Assembly: GCF_040365005.1 (NCBI RefSeq)
Contig: NZ_BAABWV010000003.1
Location: forward strand, 62,001 to 126,000
Direction of reading: 5' to 3'
Origin: Antarcticimicrobium sp040365005
GTDB lineage: Bacteria > Pseudomonadota > Alphaproteobacteria > Rhodobacterales > Rhodobacteraceae
DNA: 64,000 bases
Part shown: one piece after another, positions 1-7,417 of the stretch
Numbering within the stretch: position 1 is the first letter of the stretch
How the letters are laid out: each line of letters starts with the position of its first letter
Made by a program: the position numbers and the translations under genes
The notes under the pieces: generated by a model
Told to the model about the DNA's origin: nothing
Database searches by the model: none
The model's input: the letters and a program-made list of their open reading frames with translations, nothing else

Positions 1-42
1 GGCACAACTGTTTGGGAATTTGCCCTCGCCCGCCGGGGGTGT

Positions 43-71
43 TTGAGAACTGACCCACCCGCTCCTATCTT
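43..71 (+). promoter_or_regulatory. Candidate sigma-70 promoter for ffh
   Basis: TTGAGA at 43-48 and TATCTT at 66-71 are separated by 17 nt and lie about 40 nt upstream of the ffh start codon. Five of six and four of six bases match the housekeeping consensus. This is pattern matching only; in GC-rich DNA such matches are uncommon but not proof. Confidence 0.4.
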
Positions 72-112
72 TGGGGCGACATATGACAACCGGAGAAGGA
101 GCCTGCTGGCCC

Positions 113-1624
113 ATGTTTGAAAATCTATCCGAACGCCTCTCCGGCGTCTTTGACCGGCTGACCAAGCAGGGCGCGCTGTCCGACGAGGACGTCAAGACCG
201 CCCTGCGCGAGGTGCGCGTTGCGCTGCTCGAGGCGGACGTGTCGCTGCCGGTGGCGCGCGATTTCGTCAAGGCGGTGCAGGAACAGGCCACCGGCCAGGC
301 GGTGACCAAATCGGTCACGCCGGGTCAGCAGGTGGTCAAGATCGTCCATGACGCGCTGGTCGACGTGCTGCGCGGTGAGGACGACCCCGGCGCGCTCAAG
401 ATCGACAACCCGCCGGCGCCAATCCTGATGGTCGGCCTTCAGGGTTCGGGCAAGACGACGACCACCGCCAAGCTGGCCAAGCGGCTGACCGAGCGCGAGG
501 GCAAGCGGGTGTTGATGGCCTCGCTCGACACCAACCGCCCGGCGGCGATGGAGCAGCTGGCCATTCTCGGCAAGCAGATCGGCGTCGATACCCTGCCGAT
601 CGTCAAGGGCGAGGATCCGGTCGCCATCGCCAAGCGCGCCAAGACCCAGGCCGCGCTGGGTGGCTATGACGTCTACATGCTCGACACCGCCGGCCGGCTG
701 CATATCGACGAGGAACTGATCCAGCAGGCCGCCGACGTGCGCGATGTCGCCAACCCGCGCGAGACGCTGCTGGTGGTCGACGGGCTGACCGGTCAGGACG
801 CGGTCAACGTCGCGACCGAGTTCGACGACAAGATCGGCGTCACCGGCGTGGTGCTGACCCGGATGGACGGCGACGGACGCGGCGGCGCGGCGCTGTCGAT
901 GCGCGCGGTCACCGGCAAGCCGATCCGCTTTGTCGGCCTCGGCGAGAAGATGGACGCGCTGGAGACCTTCGAGCCCGACCGGATCGCCGGCCGTATCCTT
1001 GGCATGGGCGACATCGTCGCGCTGGTCGAGAAGGCGCAGGAAACCATCGAGGCCGAGCAGGCCGAGAAGATGATGCGCCGCATGGTCAAGGGTCAGTTCA
1101 ACATGAACGACCTGAAGATGCAGCTGGAACAGATGCTCAAGATGGGCGGCATGGAGGGCATGATGTCGATGATGCCCGGCATGGGCAAGATGGCCAAACA
1201 GGTCGAAGAGGCCGGTTTCGACGACAAGATCATCCGCCGTCAGATCGCCCTGATCCAGTCGATGACGAAAAAGGAACGGGCCAACCCCAAGCTGTTGCAG
1301 GCCAGCCGCAAGAAGCGGATCGCCAAGGGCGCGGGGATGGATGTGAGCGATCTCAACAAGCTTCTGAAGATGCACCGCCAGATGGGCGACATGATGAAGA
1401 AGATGGGCAAGATGGGCAAAGGCGGCATGCTGAAACAGGCCATGAAGGGCATGTTCGGCAAGGGCGGCCCAAGCCCCGAGGACATGGCCGCCGGCATGGA
1501 CCCCAAGGCGCTGGAAGCCGCCGCGCGCCAGATGGGCGCAGGTGGCAAGATGCCCGGCGGGCTGCCCGGTCTGGGCGGCGCCGCGCTGCCGCCGGGGCTG
1601 AGCGGATTCGGAAAGAAGAAGTGA
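113..1624 (+). CDS. ffh: Signal recognition particle protein Ffh
   Basis: GTPase of the bacterial signal recognition particle; with 4.5S RNA it binds signal sequences of nascent membrane proteins and delivers ribosomes to FtsY. The 503-residue product starts MFENLSERLSGVF, a typical Ffh N-terminus, so ATG at 113 is preferred over the upstream TTG at 71; GGAGAAGGA lies at 92-100. The NG domain shows the P-loop GLQGSGKTTTTAK, the DTAGRLHIDEEL segment and RMDGDGRGGAALS. The C-terminal M domain is methionine-rich (MGGMEGMMSMMPGMGKM), followed by a Gly/Pro/Lys-rich tail. Its stop overlaps the next gene's start (TGATG), so it is probably the first gene of the long translation operon. Confidence 0.98.
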   Translation: MFENLSERLSGVFDRLTKQGALSDEDVKTALREVRVALLEADVSLPVARDFVKAVQEQATGQAVTKSVTPGQQVVKIVHDALVDVLRGEDDPGALKIDNPPAPILMVGLQGSGKTTTTAKLAKRLTEREGKRVLMASLDTNRPAAMEQLAILGKQIGVDTLPIVKGEDPVAIAKRAKTQAALGGYDVYMLDTAGRLHIDEELIQQAADVRDVANPRETLLVVDGLTGQDAVNVATEFDDKIGVTGVVLTRMDGDGRGGAALSMRAVTGKPIRFVGLGEKMDALETFEPDRIAGRILGMGDIVALVEKAQETIEAEQAEKMMRRMVKGQFNMNDLKMQLEQMLKMGGMEGMMSMMPGMGKMAKQVEEAGFDDKIIRRQIALIQSMTKKERANPKLLQASRKKRIAKGAGMDVSDLNKLLKMHRQMGDMMKKMGKMGKGGMLKQAMKGMFGKGGPSPEDMAAGMDPKALEAAARQMGAGGKMPGGLPGLGGAALPPGLSGFGKKK

Positions 1625-2172
1625 TGACTGCCGTCGCCATCCCCACGCTTGAGACCGAACGTCTGATCCTGCGCGCTCCGGGTCCGCAGGATTTCGTCCC
1701 CTTCGCCGCGTTCTACGCCAGCCCGCGCGCCAATTTCGTCGGCGGTCCGCTGAATGCCGAAGGCAGCTGGCGCATGCTGGCGATGGAGATCGGCCACTGG
1801 ACGCTCAAGGGGTTCGGCCGCTGGACCGTGACCGAAAAGGGCGATGACACCGCCGTCGGCATGGTCGGCCTGTTCGACCCCGAGGGCTGGCCCGAGCCGG
1901 AAATCGGCTGGGACCTGTTCAACGGACACGAAGGCAAGGGATATGCCACCGAGGCGGGACGCGCCGCGCGTTCCTACGCCTATGACGTGCTGGGATGGCA
2001 GACCGTGATCAGCCTGGTGAAACCGGCCAACGTGGGCTCGGCCCGCGTCGCCGGGCGGCTGGGTGCGCGGCACGAGGGCGATTTCACCCATGAGCGGCAC
2101 GGGTTCATGCAGGTCTGGCGCCACCCGGCGCCGGGAGATCTCGCCGATGGCGGGATGGAGGCCTACGCGTGA
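1624..2172 (+). CDS. GNAT family N-acetyltransferase (1 of 4 tandem copies)
   Basis: RimJ/RimL-like acetyltransferase of 182 residues. It opens with the family signature TLETERLILRAP, and acetyl-CoA binding motif A is visible as GKGYATEA near residues 104-111, followed by a C-terminal SVARVAGRLGA-type segment (SARVAGRLGARHEGDF). The substrate cannot be read from sequence; family members acetylate ribosomal protein N-termini, other proteins or small amines. ATG at 1624 overlaps the ffh stop; the GTG three bases earlier is less likely. It is the first of four homologous, translationally coupled copies, with best similarity to its three neighbours, implying local duplication. Confidence 0.93.
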   Translation: MTAVAIPTLETERLILRAPGPQDFVPFAAFYASPRANFVGGPLNAEGSWRMLAMEIGHWTLKGFGRWTVTEKGDDTAVGMVGLFDPEGWPEPEIGWDLFNGHEGKGYATEAGRAARSYAYDVLGWQTVISLVKPANVGSARVAGRLGARHEGDFTHERHGFMQVWRHPAPGDLADGGMEAYA

Positions 2173-2729
2173 GCGCGCTTTGCCTCGATATTCCCATCGT
2201 GGAGACCGGCCGCCTGATCCTGCGCGGGCCGGAAGCGCGTGATTTCGAGGCGGTCGCGGCGTTTTTTGCCGACGGTGATCGCAGCTGGGGCTTTGGCGGG
2301 CCGAAAAGCCGCAACGAGGCCTGGCGCTGGTTCGCCGGCAACATCGGTCATTGGGCGCTGAACGGCTACGGGTTCTGGACGGTGGAAACCCGCGAGGACG
2401 GCCAGATCATCGGCATCGTCGGCCTGTGGAACCCCGAGGGCTGGCCCGAGCCGGAGCTGGGCTGGGTGATGTTCGAGGGCAGCGAAGGCAGGGGCTATGC
2501 CTTTGAGGCCGCGCAGGCCGCGCGCGATCATACCTACGGCCCGATGGGGTTCACCACGCTGACCAGCAACATCCTGCCGGGCAACGCGCGCTCGGTCGCG
2601 CTGGCCGAACGGCTGGGCGCCCGATACGAGCGTGACTTCACCAATGTCACCGGGGATACGGAGATGGCCTATCGCCACCCCTCGCCCGAGGCGCTGGCCA
2701 AGGCGCAAGAGCAGGAGGGCGCGGCATGA
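2169..2729 (+). CDS. GNAT family N-acetyltransferase (2 of 4 tandem copies)
   Basis: Second tandem RimJ-like acetyltransferase, 186 residues, starting at GTG 2169 inside the stop of the previous gene. It has IVETGRLILRGPEARDF at the N-terminus, the block GWPEPELGW shared with copies 1 and 3, motif A as GRGYAFEA near residues 107-114, and SVALAERLGARYERDF near the end. No substrate can be assigned. Overlap with the next gene is ATGA at 2726. Shared blocks with its neighbours make paralogy by tandem duplication clear; divergence of the loops suggests the copies are not identical in specificity (inference). Confidence 0.93.
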   Translation: MSALCLDIPIVETGRLILRGPEARDFEAVAAFFADGDRSWGFGGPKSRNEAWRWFAGNIGHWALNGYGFWTVETREDGQIIGIVGLWNPEGWPEPELGWVMFEGSEGRGYAFEAAQAARDHTYGPMGFTTLTSNILPGNARSVALAERLGARYERDFTNVTGDTEMAYRHPSPEALAKAQEQEGAA

Positions 2730-3250
2730 CCGGCTTTGCCCTGCCCATCCCGGTGATCGAGACCGAGCGGCTGGTGCTGCGCGGCCCGCGCGAGGACGAT
2801 TTCGAGGCGCATCTTGAATTCGCAACCTCCGAGCGTTCCAAATTCGTCGGCGGTCCCAGCGACCGCTGGCAGGCCTGGCAGGGTTTCTGCACCGGTATCG
2901 CGCATTGGGTTCTGCGGGGCTACGGGTTCTGGCTCATCGAAGACAAGGCCACCGGCTCTACTCTCGGCAAGACCGGATTCATTTGCCACGACGGCTGGCC
3001 GGAACCGGAACTGGGCTGGCACGTCTATGGCAATGCCGAAGGCAAGGGCATTGCCTTCGAGGCGGCACAAGCCGCCCGCGCCTACGGGGCGGAGCATTTC
3101 GGCCTCGAGCGTGTCATATCTCATATCGCCCCGGAAAACGTCCGCTCCATCGCTCTGGCAGAGCGGCTGGGCGCCGTGTTCGAGAGGGAAAGCGAGTTGC
3201 TGGGCCGGCCCTGCTTTATCTACCGCCATCCCGTGACGGAGGCCGCCTGA
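2726..3250 (+). CDS. GNAT family N-acetyltransferase (3 of 4 tandem copies)
   Basis: Third tandem copy, 174 residues. It begins MTGFALPIPVIETERLVLRG, has the GWPEPELGW block, motif A as GKGIAFEA near residues 106-113 and SIALAERLGAVFERE near the C-terminus, all GNAT hallmarks. The start ATG overlaps the stop of copy 2, and its own stop overlaps the start of copy 4 (TGATG at 3248-3252), so the four are one co-translated block. The substrate is unknown. The second glycine region of motif A is intact, so catalysis is expected. Confidence 0.92.
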   Translation: MTGFALPIPVIETERLVLRGPREDDFEAHLEFATSERSKFVGGPSDRWQAWQGFCTGIAHWVLRGYGFWLIEDKATGSTLGKTGFICHDGWPEPELGWHVYGNAEGKGIAFEAAQAARAYGAEHFGLERVISHIAPENVRSIALAERLGAVFERESELLGRPCFIYRHPVTEAA

Positions 3251-3852
3251 TGCCCCAAACCATCCCCGTGCTGGAAACCCGGCGGCTGGTCCTGCGCGGC
3301 CCCGAGGCCGAGGATTACCCCAACTTCAAGGCCACCTTCACCAGCTATCGCGCGCGTTTCATGGGCGGGCCGCTGAACCCCTATGAAAGCTGGATGCTCT
3401 ATGCTGCCGAGATCGGCCATTGGCAGATTCGCGGCTATGGCATGTGGATGATCCACGACAAGGCCAGTGACGAGACCTATGGCATGGCCGGCGGCTGGAA
3501 ACCGGCGCAATGGCCCGAGGCCGAGATCGCTTGGGTGATCTGGCCCGACAAGGGCGGCAAGGGCTACGCGCTGGAGGCCACCGATGCGGTGCGCCGCTAT
3601 CTCTATGCCGAAAAGGGCTGGACCACCGCGGTGAGCTACATCGACCCCAAGAACCTGGATTCGATCCGGCTCGCCGAGCGGCTGGGCGCGGTCAAGGATC
3701 CCGACGCGGCCAGCATCGACGGCAGCGACGCGGTCTATCGCCACCCGGCGCCGGCGCAGCTGGACGGCAGCCAGCTGGCGCATGGGATCGAGATGGAGAT
3801 CGGCCATTACGCCGACCCGATGTTCAAACCGAAGGGCTGGGCCATTGACTGA
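3250..3852 (+). CDS. GNAT family N-acetyltransferase (4 of 4 tandem copies)
   Basis: Fourth and most diverged copy, 200 residues, starting MPQTIPVLETRRLVLRGPEA at ATG 3250, which overlaps the previous stop. An upstream in-frame extension exists but is antisense to the sense of copy 3 and lacks GNAT character. Motif A reads GKGYALEATDAV near residues 103-114 and SIRLAERLGAV follows. It carries a longer C-terminal tail of about 30 residues ending FKPKGWAID, absent from the other copies. The GWPEPE block is changed to QWPEAEIAW, so substrate recognition may differ (inference). Confidence 0.9.
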   Translation: MPQTIPVLETRRLVLRGPEAEDYPNFKATFTSYRARFMGGPLNPYESWMLYAAEIGHWQIRGYGMWMIHDKASDETYGMAGGWKPAQWPEAEIAWVIWPDKGGKGYALEATDAVRRYLYAEKGWTTAVSYIDPKNLDSIRLAERLGAVKDPDAASIDGSDAVYRHPAPAQLDGSQLAHGIEMEIGHYADPMFKPKGWAID

Positions 3853-3883
3853 CATCCAGCCCCCCGCAGAAGGACACCGCACC

Positions 3884-4180
3884 ATGACCGACGACGCGAC
3901 CCGCGCCGCCGCCCTGCTGATGGAACATCGCGAGAGCATCGACCGGCTCGACGCGATCCTCGTCTATACCCTGGGCGAGCGGTTCAAGCACACACAGGCT
4001 GTCGGGAAACTGAAAGCCGAACACGACCTTCCCCCGTCCGATCCGGCCCGCGAGGCGGCACAGATCGAACGGCTCGAAGACCTGGCGAAACAGGCCGACC
4101 TGGATCCTGAGTTCGCCAAGGCGTTCCTCAACTTCATCATCGAGGAAGTGATCCGCCACCACAAGAAACACCAGGAATGA
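3884..4180 (+). CDS. Chorismate mutase (AroQ type)
   Basis: Monofunctional AroQ-fold chorismate mutase of 98 residues converting chorismate to prephenate for phenylalanine and tyrosine synthesis. The sequence is all-helical with the pattern MEHRESIDRLDAILVYTLGE, then QAVGKLKAEHDLPPSDPARE and a C-terminal helix ending HHKKHQE, matching the AroQ order of Arg, Lys, Asp, Arg and Glu active-site positions. ATG 3884 is chosen because an upstream in-frame extension would run into the preceding GNAT gene and AGAAGGA lies just before it. Located between the GNAT block and rpsP in the same direction. No signal peptide is present, so it is cytosolic. Confidence 0.9.
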   Translation: MTDDATRAAALLMEHRESIDRLDAILVYTLGERFKHTQAVGKLKAEHDLPPSDPAREAAQIERLEDLAKQADLDPEFAKAFLNFIIEEVIRHHKKHQE

Positions 4181-4209
4181 CCCTCCTGGATCACTAGACA
4201 CCAGAAATA

Positions 4210-4226
4210 ACCGGGGCTTTCCCGGT
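4210..4226 (+). promoter_or_regulatory. Small hairpin in the rpsP leader
   Basis: ACCGGG at 4210-4215 pairs with CCCGGT at 4221-4226 around a 5-nt loop, 25 nt upstream of rpsP. No T-tract follows on the + strand, so it is not an intrinsic terminator. It could modulate rpsP translation or message stability; this is speculative. Confidence 0.3.
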
Positions 4227-4251
4227 CAACGCCATCAAAGGAGAAATCACC

Positions 4252-4626
4252 ATGGCAATGAAAATCCGACTGGCCCGCGGCGGCTCGAAAAAGCGTCCCT
4301 TCTACCGCATCGTGGCCTCCGACAGCCGCATGCCGCGCGACGGCCGCTTCATCGAAAAGCTGGGCACCTACAACCCGCTGCTGCCGAAAGACAGCGAAGA
4401 GCGCGTGAAGATGGACATCGACGCCGTCAAGGCATGGCTCGACAAGGGCGCCCAGCCGACCGACCGTGTCGCCCGCATGCTGGAGGCCGCCGGCGTCCTT
4501 GAGAAGAAAGAGCGCAGCAACCCCAAGAAGGGCGAGCCGGGCACCAAGGCCAAGGAACGCGCCGAGGAGAAGGCTGCCAAGGCCGCCGAAGCAACCGAAG
4601 CCGCCGAGGCCCCGGCCGAGGACTGA
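4252..4626 (+). CDS. rpsP: 30S ribosomal protein S16
   Basis: Structural protein of the small ribosomal subunit. The 124-residue product begins MAMKIRLARGGSKKRPFYR, diagnostic for S16, and continues FIEKLGTYNPLLPKDSEERV. It is longer than the roughly 80-residue E. coli protein because of a Lys/Ala/Glu-rich C-terminal tail from about residue 84, common in alphaproteobacteria. AAGGAG lies 8-9 nt upstream of the ATG. It heads the conserved S16-RimM-TrmD-L19 order, but here bluB intervenes before rimM. Confidence 0.98.
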   Translation: MAMKIRLARGGSKKRPFYRIVASDSRMPRDGRFIEKLGTYNPLLPKDSEERVKMDIDAVKAWLDKGAQPTDRVARMLEAAGVLEKKERSNPKKGEPGTKAKERAEEKAAKAAEATEAAEAPAED

Positions 4627-4630
4627 GAGC

Positions 4631-5272
4631 GTGACCCTGCGGGACACGGCGTTTTCCTCTGAGTTTCGCAGCCAGCTCGACCTGCTGATGCGACTCCGGC
4701 GCGACGTGCGCCGGTTTCGCACCGACCCGGTGGACGAGGCGGCGCTGACGCGCTGCCTCTCCGCCTTCGGCCTGGCCCCCTCGGTGGGGCTGAGCCAACC
4801 CTGGCGCATCCTGCGCATCGAGACCGATGCCGCCCGCGATGCCGCCCTGAAGAATTTCCAGGACAGCAACAGCGACGCGCTGGCCGGCTATTCCGGCGAG
4901 CGGGCCCTTCTGTACAGTCAACTGAAGCTCTCCGGCATGCAGGAGGCGCCGGTGCAACTGGCGATCTACTGCGACGACGACACCGAACAGGGTCACGGGC
5001 TGGGCGCCGGCACCATGCCCGAGATGCGCCGCTATTCGGTGGCCTGTGCCATCGCCCTGTTCTGGCTGCGCCTGCGGGCCGAGGGGCTGGGGCTGGGCTG
5101 GGTCTCGGTCCTGGACCCGGCGCGGCTGAACCGCGACCTGAAGGTGCCGGACGGCTGGCAACTGATCGGATATTTTTGCCTTGGTCACCCGGAAGCTGTA
5201 TCAGAAACCCCGGAACTGGAACAAAACGGATGGGAGCGCCGCCGCGCCGCCCTGCCCATCGAAATCCGCTGA
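4631..5272 (+). CDS. bluB: 5,6-dimethylbenzimidazole synthase BluB
   Basis: BluB is an oxygen-dependent flavin-destroying enzyme that converts reduced FMN to 5,6-dimethylbenzimidazole, the lower ligand of cobalamin. The 213-residue product shows the nitroreductase-like RRDVRRFRTDPV start, SVGLSQPWRI, the GLGAGTMPEMRRYS segment and GLGLGWVSVLDPARL, all typical of BluB rather than general nitroreductases. The start is GTG 4631, 4 nt after the rpsP stop; no ATG fits. Position between rpsP and rimM is unusual; no other cobalamin gene is in the window. Identity is confident, although a plain nitroreductase cannot be fully excluded without an alignment. Confidence 0.9.
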   Translation: MTLRDTAFSSEFRSQLDLLMRLRRDVRRFRTDPVDEAALTRCLSAFGLAPSVGLSQPWRILRIETDAARDAALKNFQDSNSDALAGYSGERALLYSQLKLSGMQEAPVQLAIYCDDDTEQGHGLGAGTMPEMRRYSVACAIALFWLRLRAEGLGLGWVSVLDPARLNRDLKVPDGWQLIGYFCLGHPEAVSETPELEQNGWERRRAALPIEIR

Positions 5273-5278
5273 GGCCCC

Positions 5279-5797
5279 ATGACGAATTCACCTGCTGAAG
5301 ACCTGGTCTGTGTCGGCGCCATCGCCGGCGCCTATGGCGTGCGTGGCGAGGTGCGGCTGAAAAGCTTTTGCGCCGAGCCCGAGGATATCGAGGTCTATGC
5401 CCCGCTCAGCACCGAGGACGGCGCGCAGAGCTACACGGTGGGGATCACCGGGCGGATCAAGAACGGGCTGACCGCGCGCCTTGGCGGCGTCGACAGCAAG
5501 GAGGCCGCCGATGCCCTGAAGGGGGTGCGCCTCTATGCCCCCCGCGACAGGCTGCCGGCGCTGCCCGATGACGAGTTCTATCACGCCGACCTGATCGGGC
5601 TGGAGGTGGTCGACACCGGCGGCACCGTGCTGGGCCGGGTCCGGTCGGTGCAGAACCACGGCGCCAGCGACCTGCTCGAGATCGCCGGACCGGGGCTGAA
5701 GACGACCGTGCTGCTGCCCTTCACGCAGGAGGCCGTGCCGACCGTCGACCTCGAGGCCGGGCGCATCATCGCCGATCCGCCCGAGGGGCTGTTCTGA
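5279..5797 (+). CDS. rimM: Ribosome maturation factor RimM
   Basis: Assembly factor that binds S19 in the 30S head and is needed for 16S rRNA processing. The 172-residue protein starts MTNSPAEDLVCVGAIAGAYG, with the RimM signature GAYGVRGEVRLKSF, then the C-terminal PRC-barrel-like part (FYHADLIGLEVVDTGG and LLPFTQEAVPTVDLE). It begins 6 nt after bluB. Its stop overlaps an ATG that opens a 14-codon reading frame leading into the next gene. Confidence 0.97.
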   Translation: MTNSPAEDLVCVGAIAGAYGVRGEVRLKSFCAEPEDIEVYAPLSTEDGAQSYTVGITGRIKNGLTARLGGVDSKEAADALKGVRLYAPRDRLPALPDDEFYHADLIGLEVVDTGGTVLGRVRSVQNHGASDLLEIAGPGLKTTVLLPFTQEAVPTVDLEAGRIIADPPEGLF

Positions 5798-5840
5798 TGC
5801 CCGTCCGCCGCGCCCCTTGCCCTCCCACCGGCCGCCGGTA

Positions 5841-6620
5841 ATGCGCGTGCTCCTGCATGCCGGGTTCCACAAGACCGGGACCACGACGGTGCAGCAGGCG
5901 CTTTATCGCAACCGCGATACCCTGGCGCCGCATCTGCGGTTGGTGCCCCGCGCGCGCATGGCCCCGGCGGGCAAGGCGGCGCAGGCCTGGTCGGCGGGCG
6001 GCGATCCCATCGACCTCGCGCTGTTCGGCTACGAGTTGGCACAGGTGATGGAGGGATGGGACGGCGATGATCCGCGCCCGGTGGTGATTTCGGCCGAGGA
6101 TCTGTGCGGCCACATGCCAGGGCGGGATGGCGTGGAAACCTATGCCGCGACCGCACCGCTGATGCGGACGGTTTCCGAAACGCTGGCCGCCGTGCAGCCG
6201 AAGGCGGCGCCGGTGTTCTATTTCTCCACCCGTGGGGCCGAGGACTGGCTGGCCAGCGCCTATACCCAGCACCTGCGCGCGTCGCGCCTGACGCTGAGCG
6301 AAAAGGCGTTTTACGACCGGTTTCGCGGCGCTGCCGACCTCGCCGCAGTGGCCGCGGGCATCGCGGCGGCTCTGGCGCCCCTCCCGGTGCATCACTGCGC
6401 GCTGGAGCAAAGCCGCACCCGCGCGCTGGGGCCGCTCGATCCGCTGCTCGACCTGCTTGAGCTTCCCGAGGGGCTGCGCGACGGGTTGGAGCCGCAGCCG
6501 CCTGCCAATCCGGCGCTGCCCGCCGATTGCGCCAGGGGATTGCTGGCGCTGAACCGCAGCGATCTGGACGACGCCGCGCTGCGCGAGGCCAAGCGCGCGC
6601 TGATCGCGGAGCACGCCTGA
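5841..6620 (+). CDS. Sulfotransferase-like P-loop protein (1 of 2)
   Basis: Probable cytosolic sulfotransferase-fold protein of 259 residues. The N-terminal HAGFHKTGTTTVQQAL is the 5'-phosphosulfate-binding loop of PAPS sulfotransferases, and STRGAEDWLASAY near residue 135 resembles the 3'-phosphate-binding segment (RDPxxRxxSxY). A catalytic base cannot be placed by eye and the acceptor is unknown. ATG 5841 overlaps a TAA (TAATG) that ends a short reading frame beginning at the rimM stop, so translation may be coupled. It is paralogous to the next gene; both are inserted between rimM and trmD. Confidence 0.75.
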   Translation: MRVLLHAGFHKTGTTTVQQALYRNRDTLAPHLRLVPRARMAPAGKAAQAWSAGGDPIDLALFGYELAQVMEGWDGDDPRPVVISAEDLCGHMPGRDGVETYAATAPLMRTVSETLAAVQPKAAPVFYFSTRGAEDWLASAYTQHLRASRLTLSEKAFYDRFRGAADLAAVAAGIAAALAPLPVHHCALEQSRTRALGPLDPLLDLLELPEGLRDGLEPQPPANPALPADCARGLLALNRSDLDDAALREAKRALIAEHA

Positions 6621-7417
6621 TGCCACGGGCCATCGTGATCCATCCCGGCTTTCACAAGACCGGAACCTCGACCCTGCAACAGGTGCTGAAACACAACCGC
6701 CCGGCGCTGAAGGGGCAGATGCGGATCGTGCTGAAGGGCGAGATGAAGGATCTGATCCACGCCGCGCGCGGCTATTCCACCTGGCGCGATCCGTTCACGC
6801 TGGACAAGTTCGCGCACAGGTTCCGCGCCCTGCTGGAGCGCGTGGGGCAAATGCCCCGGCGGGTGCTCTGCCTCTCCGCCGAGGAGCTTTCGGGCCACCT
6901 GCCGGGGCGCGCGGGCATTCCCGACTATTCCGCCGCGCCGGTGCTGGCGGGGGAAATGGCACGCATCGCGGGCGAGATGCACCCCGGCACGCCGATCCGT
7001 TTCTACCTGACCCTGCGCGACCGCGAACCCTGGCTGCACAGCGCCTATTGGGAACATGTAAAGGCCTCGTCCATGACCCGGGACTGGGAGGATTTCGCAA
7101 GGACCACCCGCCCCGGTGCCGACCTGACCACGGCGGCAGATGCGGTGGCAGTAGCCGTGCCCGGGACGGTGCACCGCCGACGGCTGGAAGATTGCGCCGC
7201 GCACCCGCTTGGCCCGGCCGCGCCCCTGCTGGATCTTTGCGGCATCCCCGCCGAAGTTCAAAGCGACCTGGCGCCGGTTCCCCCCGCCAACACGCGCCGG
7301 GACGACAGCGTTCTGCTTGCGCTTCTGGCCGCCAACCGCGCATACAGCGACCGCGACGCACGCCAGGCCGCCAAACGGGCGATCCTGGACGCCGCGCAGG
7401 AGACGCCGCATGACTGA
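6620..7417 (+). CDS. Sulfotransferase-like P-loop protein (2 of 2)
   Basis: Paralogue of the preceding gene, 265 residues, ATG 6620 overlapping its stop. IHPGFHKTGTSTLQQVL matches the 5'-phosphosulfate loop and TLRDREPWLHSAYWEHV the 3'-phosphate segment, the latter closer to the sulfotransferase consensus than in copy 1. Both copies share LSAEELSGHLPGR-type and PPANxxR blocks. The acceptor is unknown; carbohydrate, lipid or protein tyrosine are all possible. The end overlaps trmD by 8 nt, placing it firmly in the translation operon. Confidence 0.75.
   Translation: MPRAIVIHPGFHKTGTSTLQQVLKHNRPALKGQMRIVLKGEMKDLIHAARGYSTWRDPFTLDKFAHRFRALLERVGQMPRRVLCLSAEELSGHLPGRAGIPDYSAAPVLAGEMARIAGEMHPGTPIRFYLTLRDREPWLHSAYWEHVKASSMTRDWEDFARTTRPGADLTTAADAVAVAVPGTVHRRRLEDCAAHPLGPAAPLLDLCGIPAEVQSDLAPVPPANTRRDDSVLLALLAANRAYSDRDARQAAKRAILDAAQETPHD

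Noticed and set aside
125..1375. Long minus-strand frame opposite ffh
   Set aside because: Overlaps a certain gene and shows shadow composition.
2905..3249. N-terminal extension of the fourth GNAT gene
   Set aside because: The upstream in-frame stretch overlaps the third GNAT gene, is Arg/Gly-rich and lacks GNAT character; ATG 3250 gives the expected start.
4631..5272. Generic nitroreductase instead of BluB
   Set aside because: The GLGAGTMPEM and SVGLSQPWR blocks and the absence of other nitroreductase features favour BluB.
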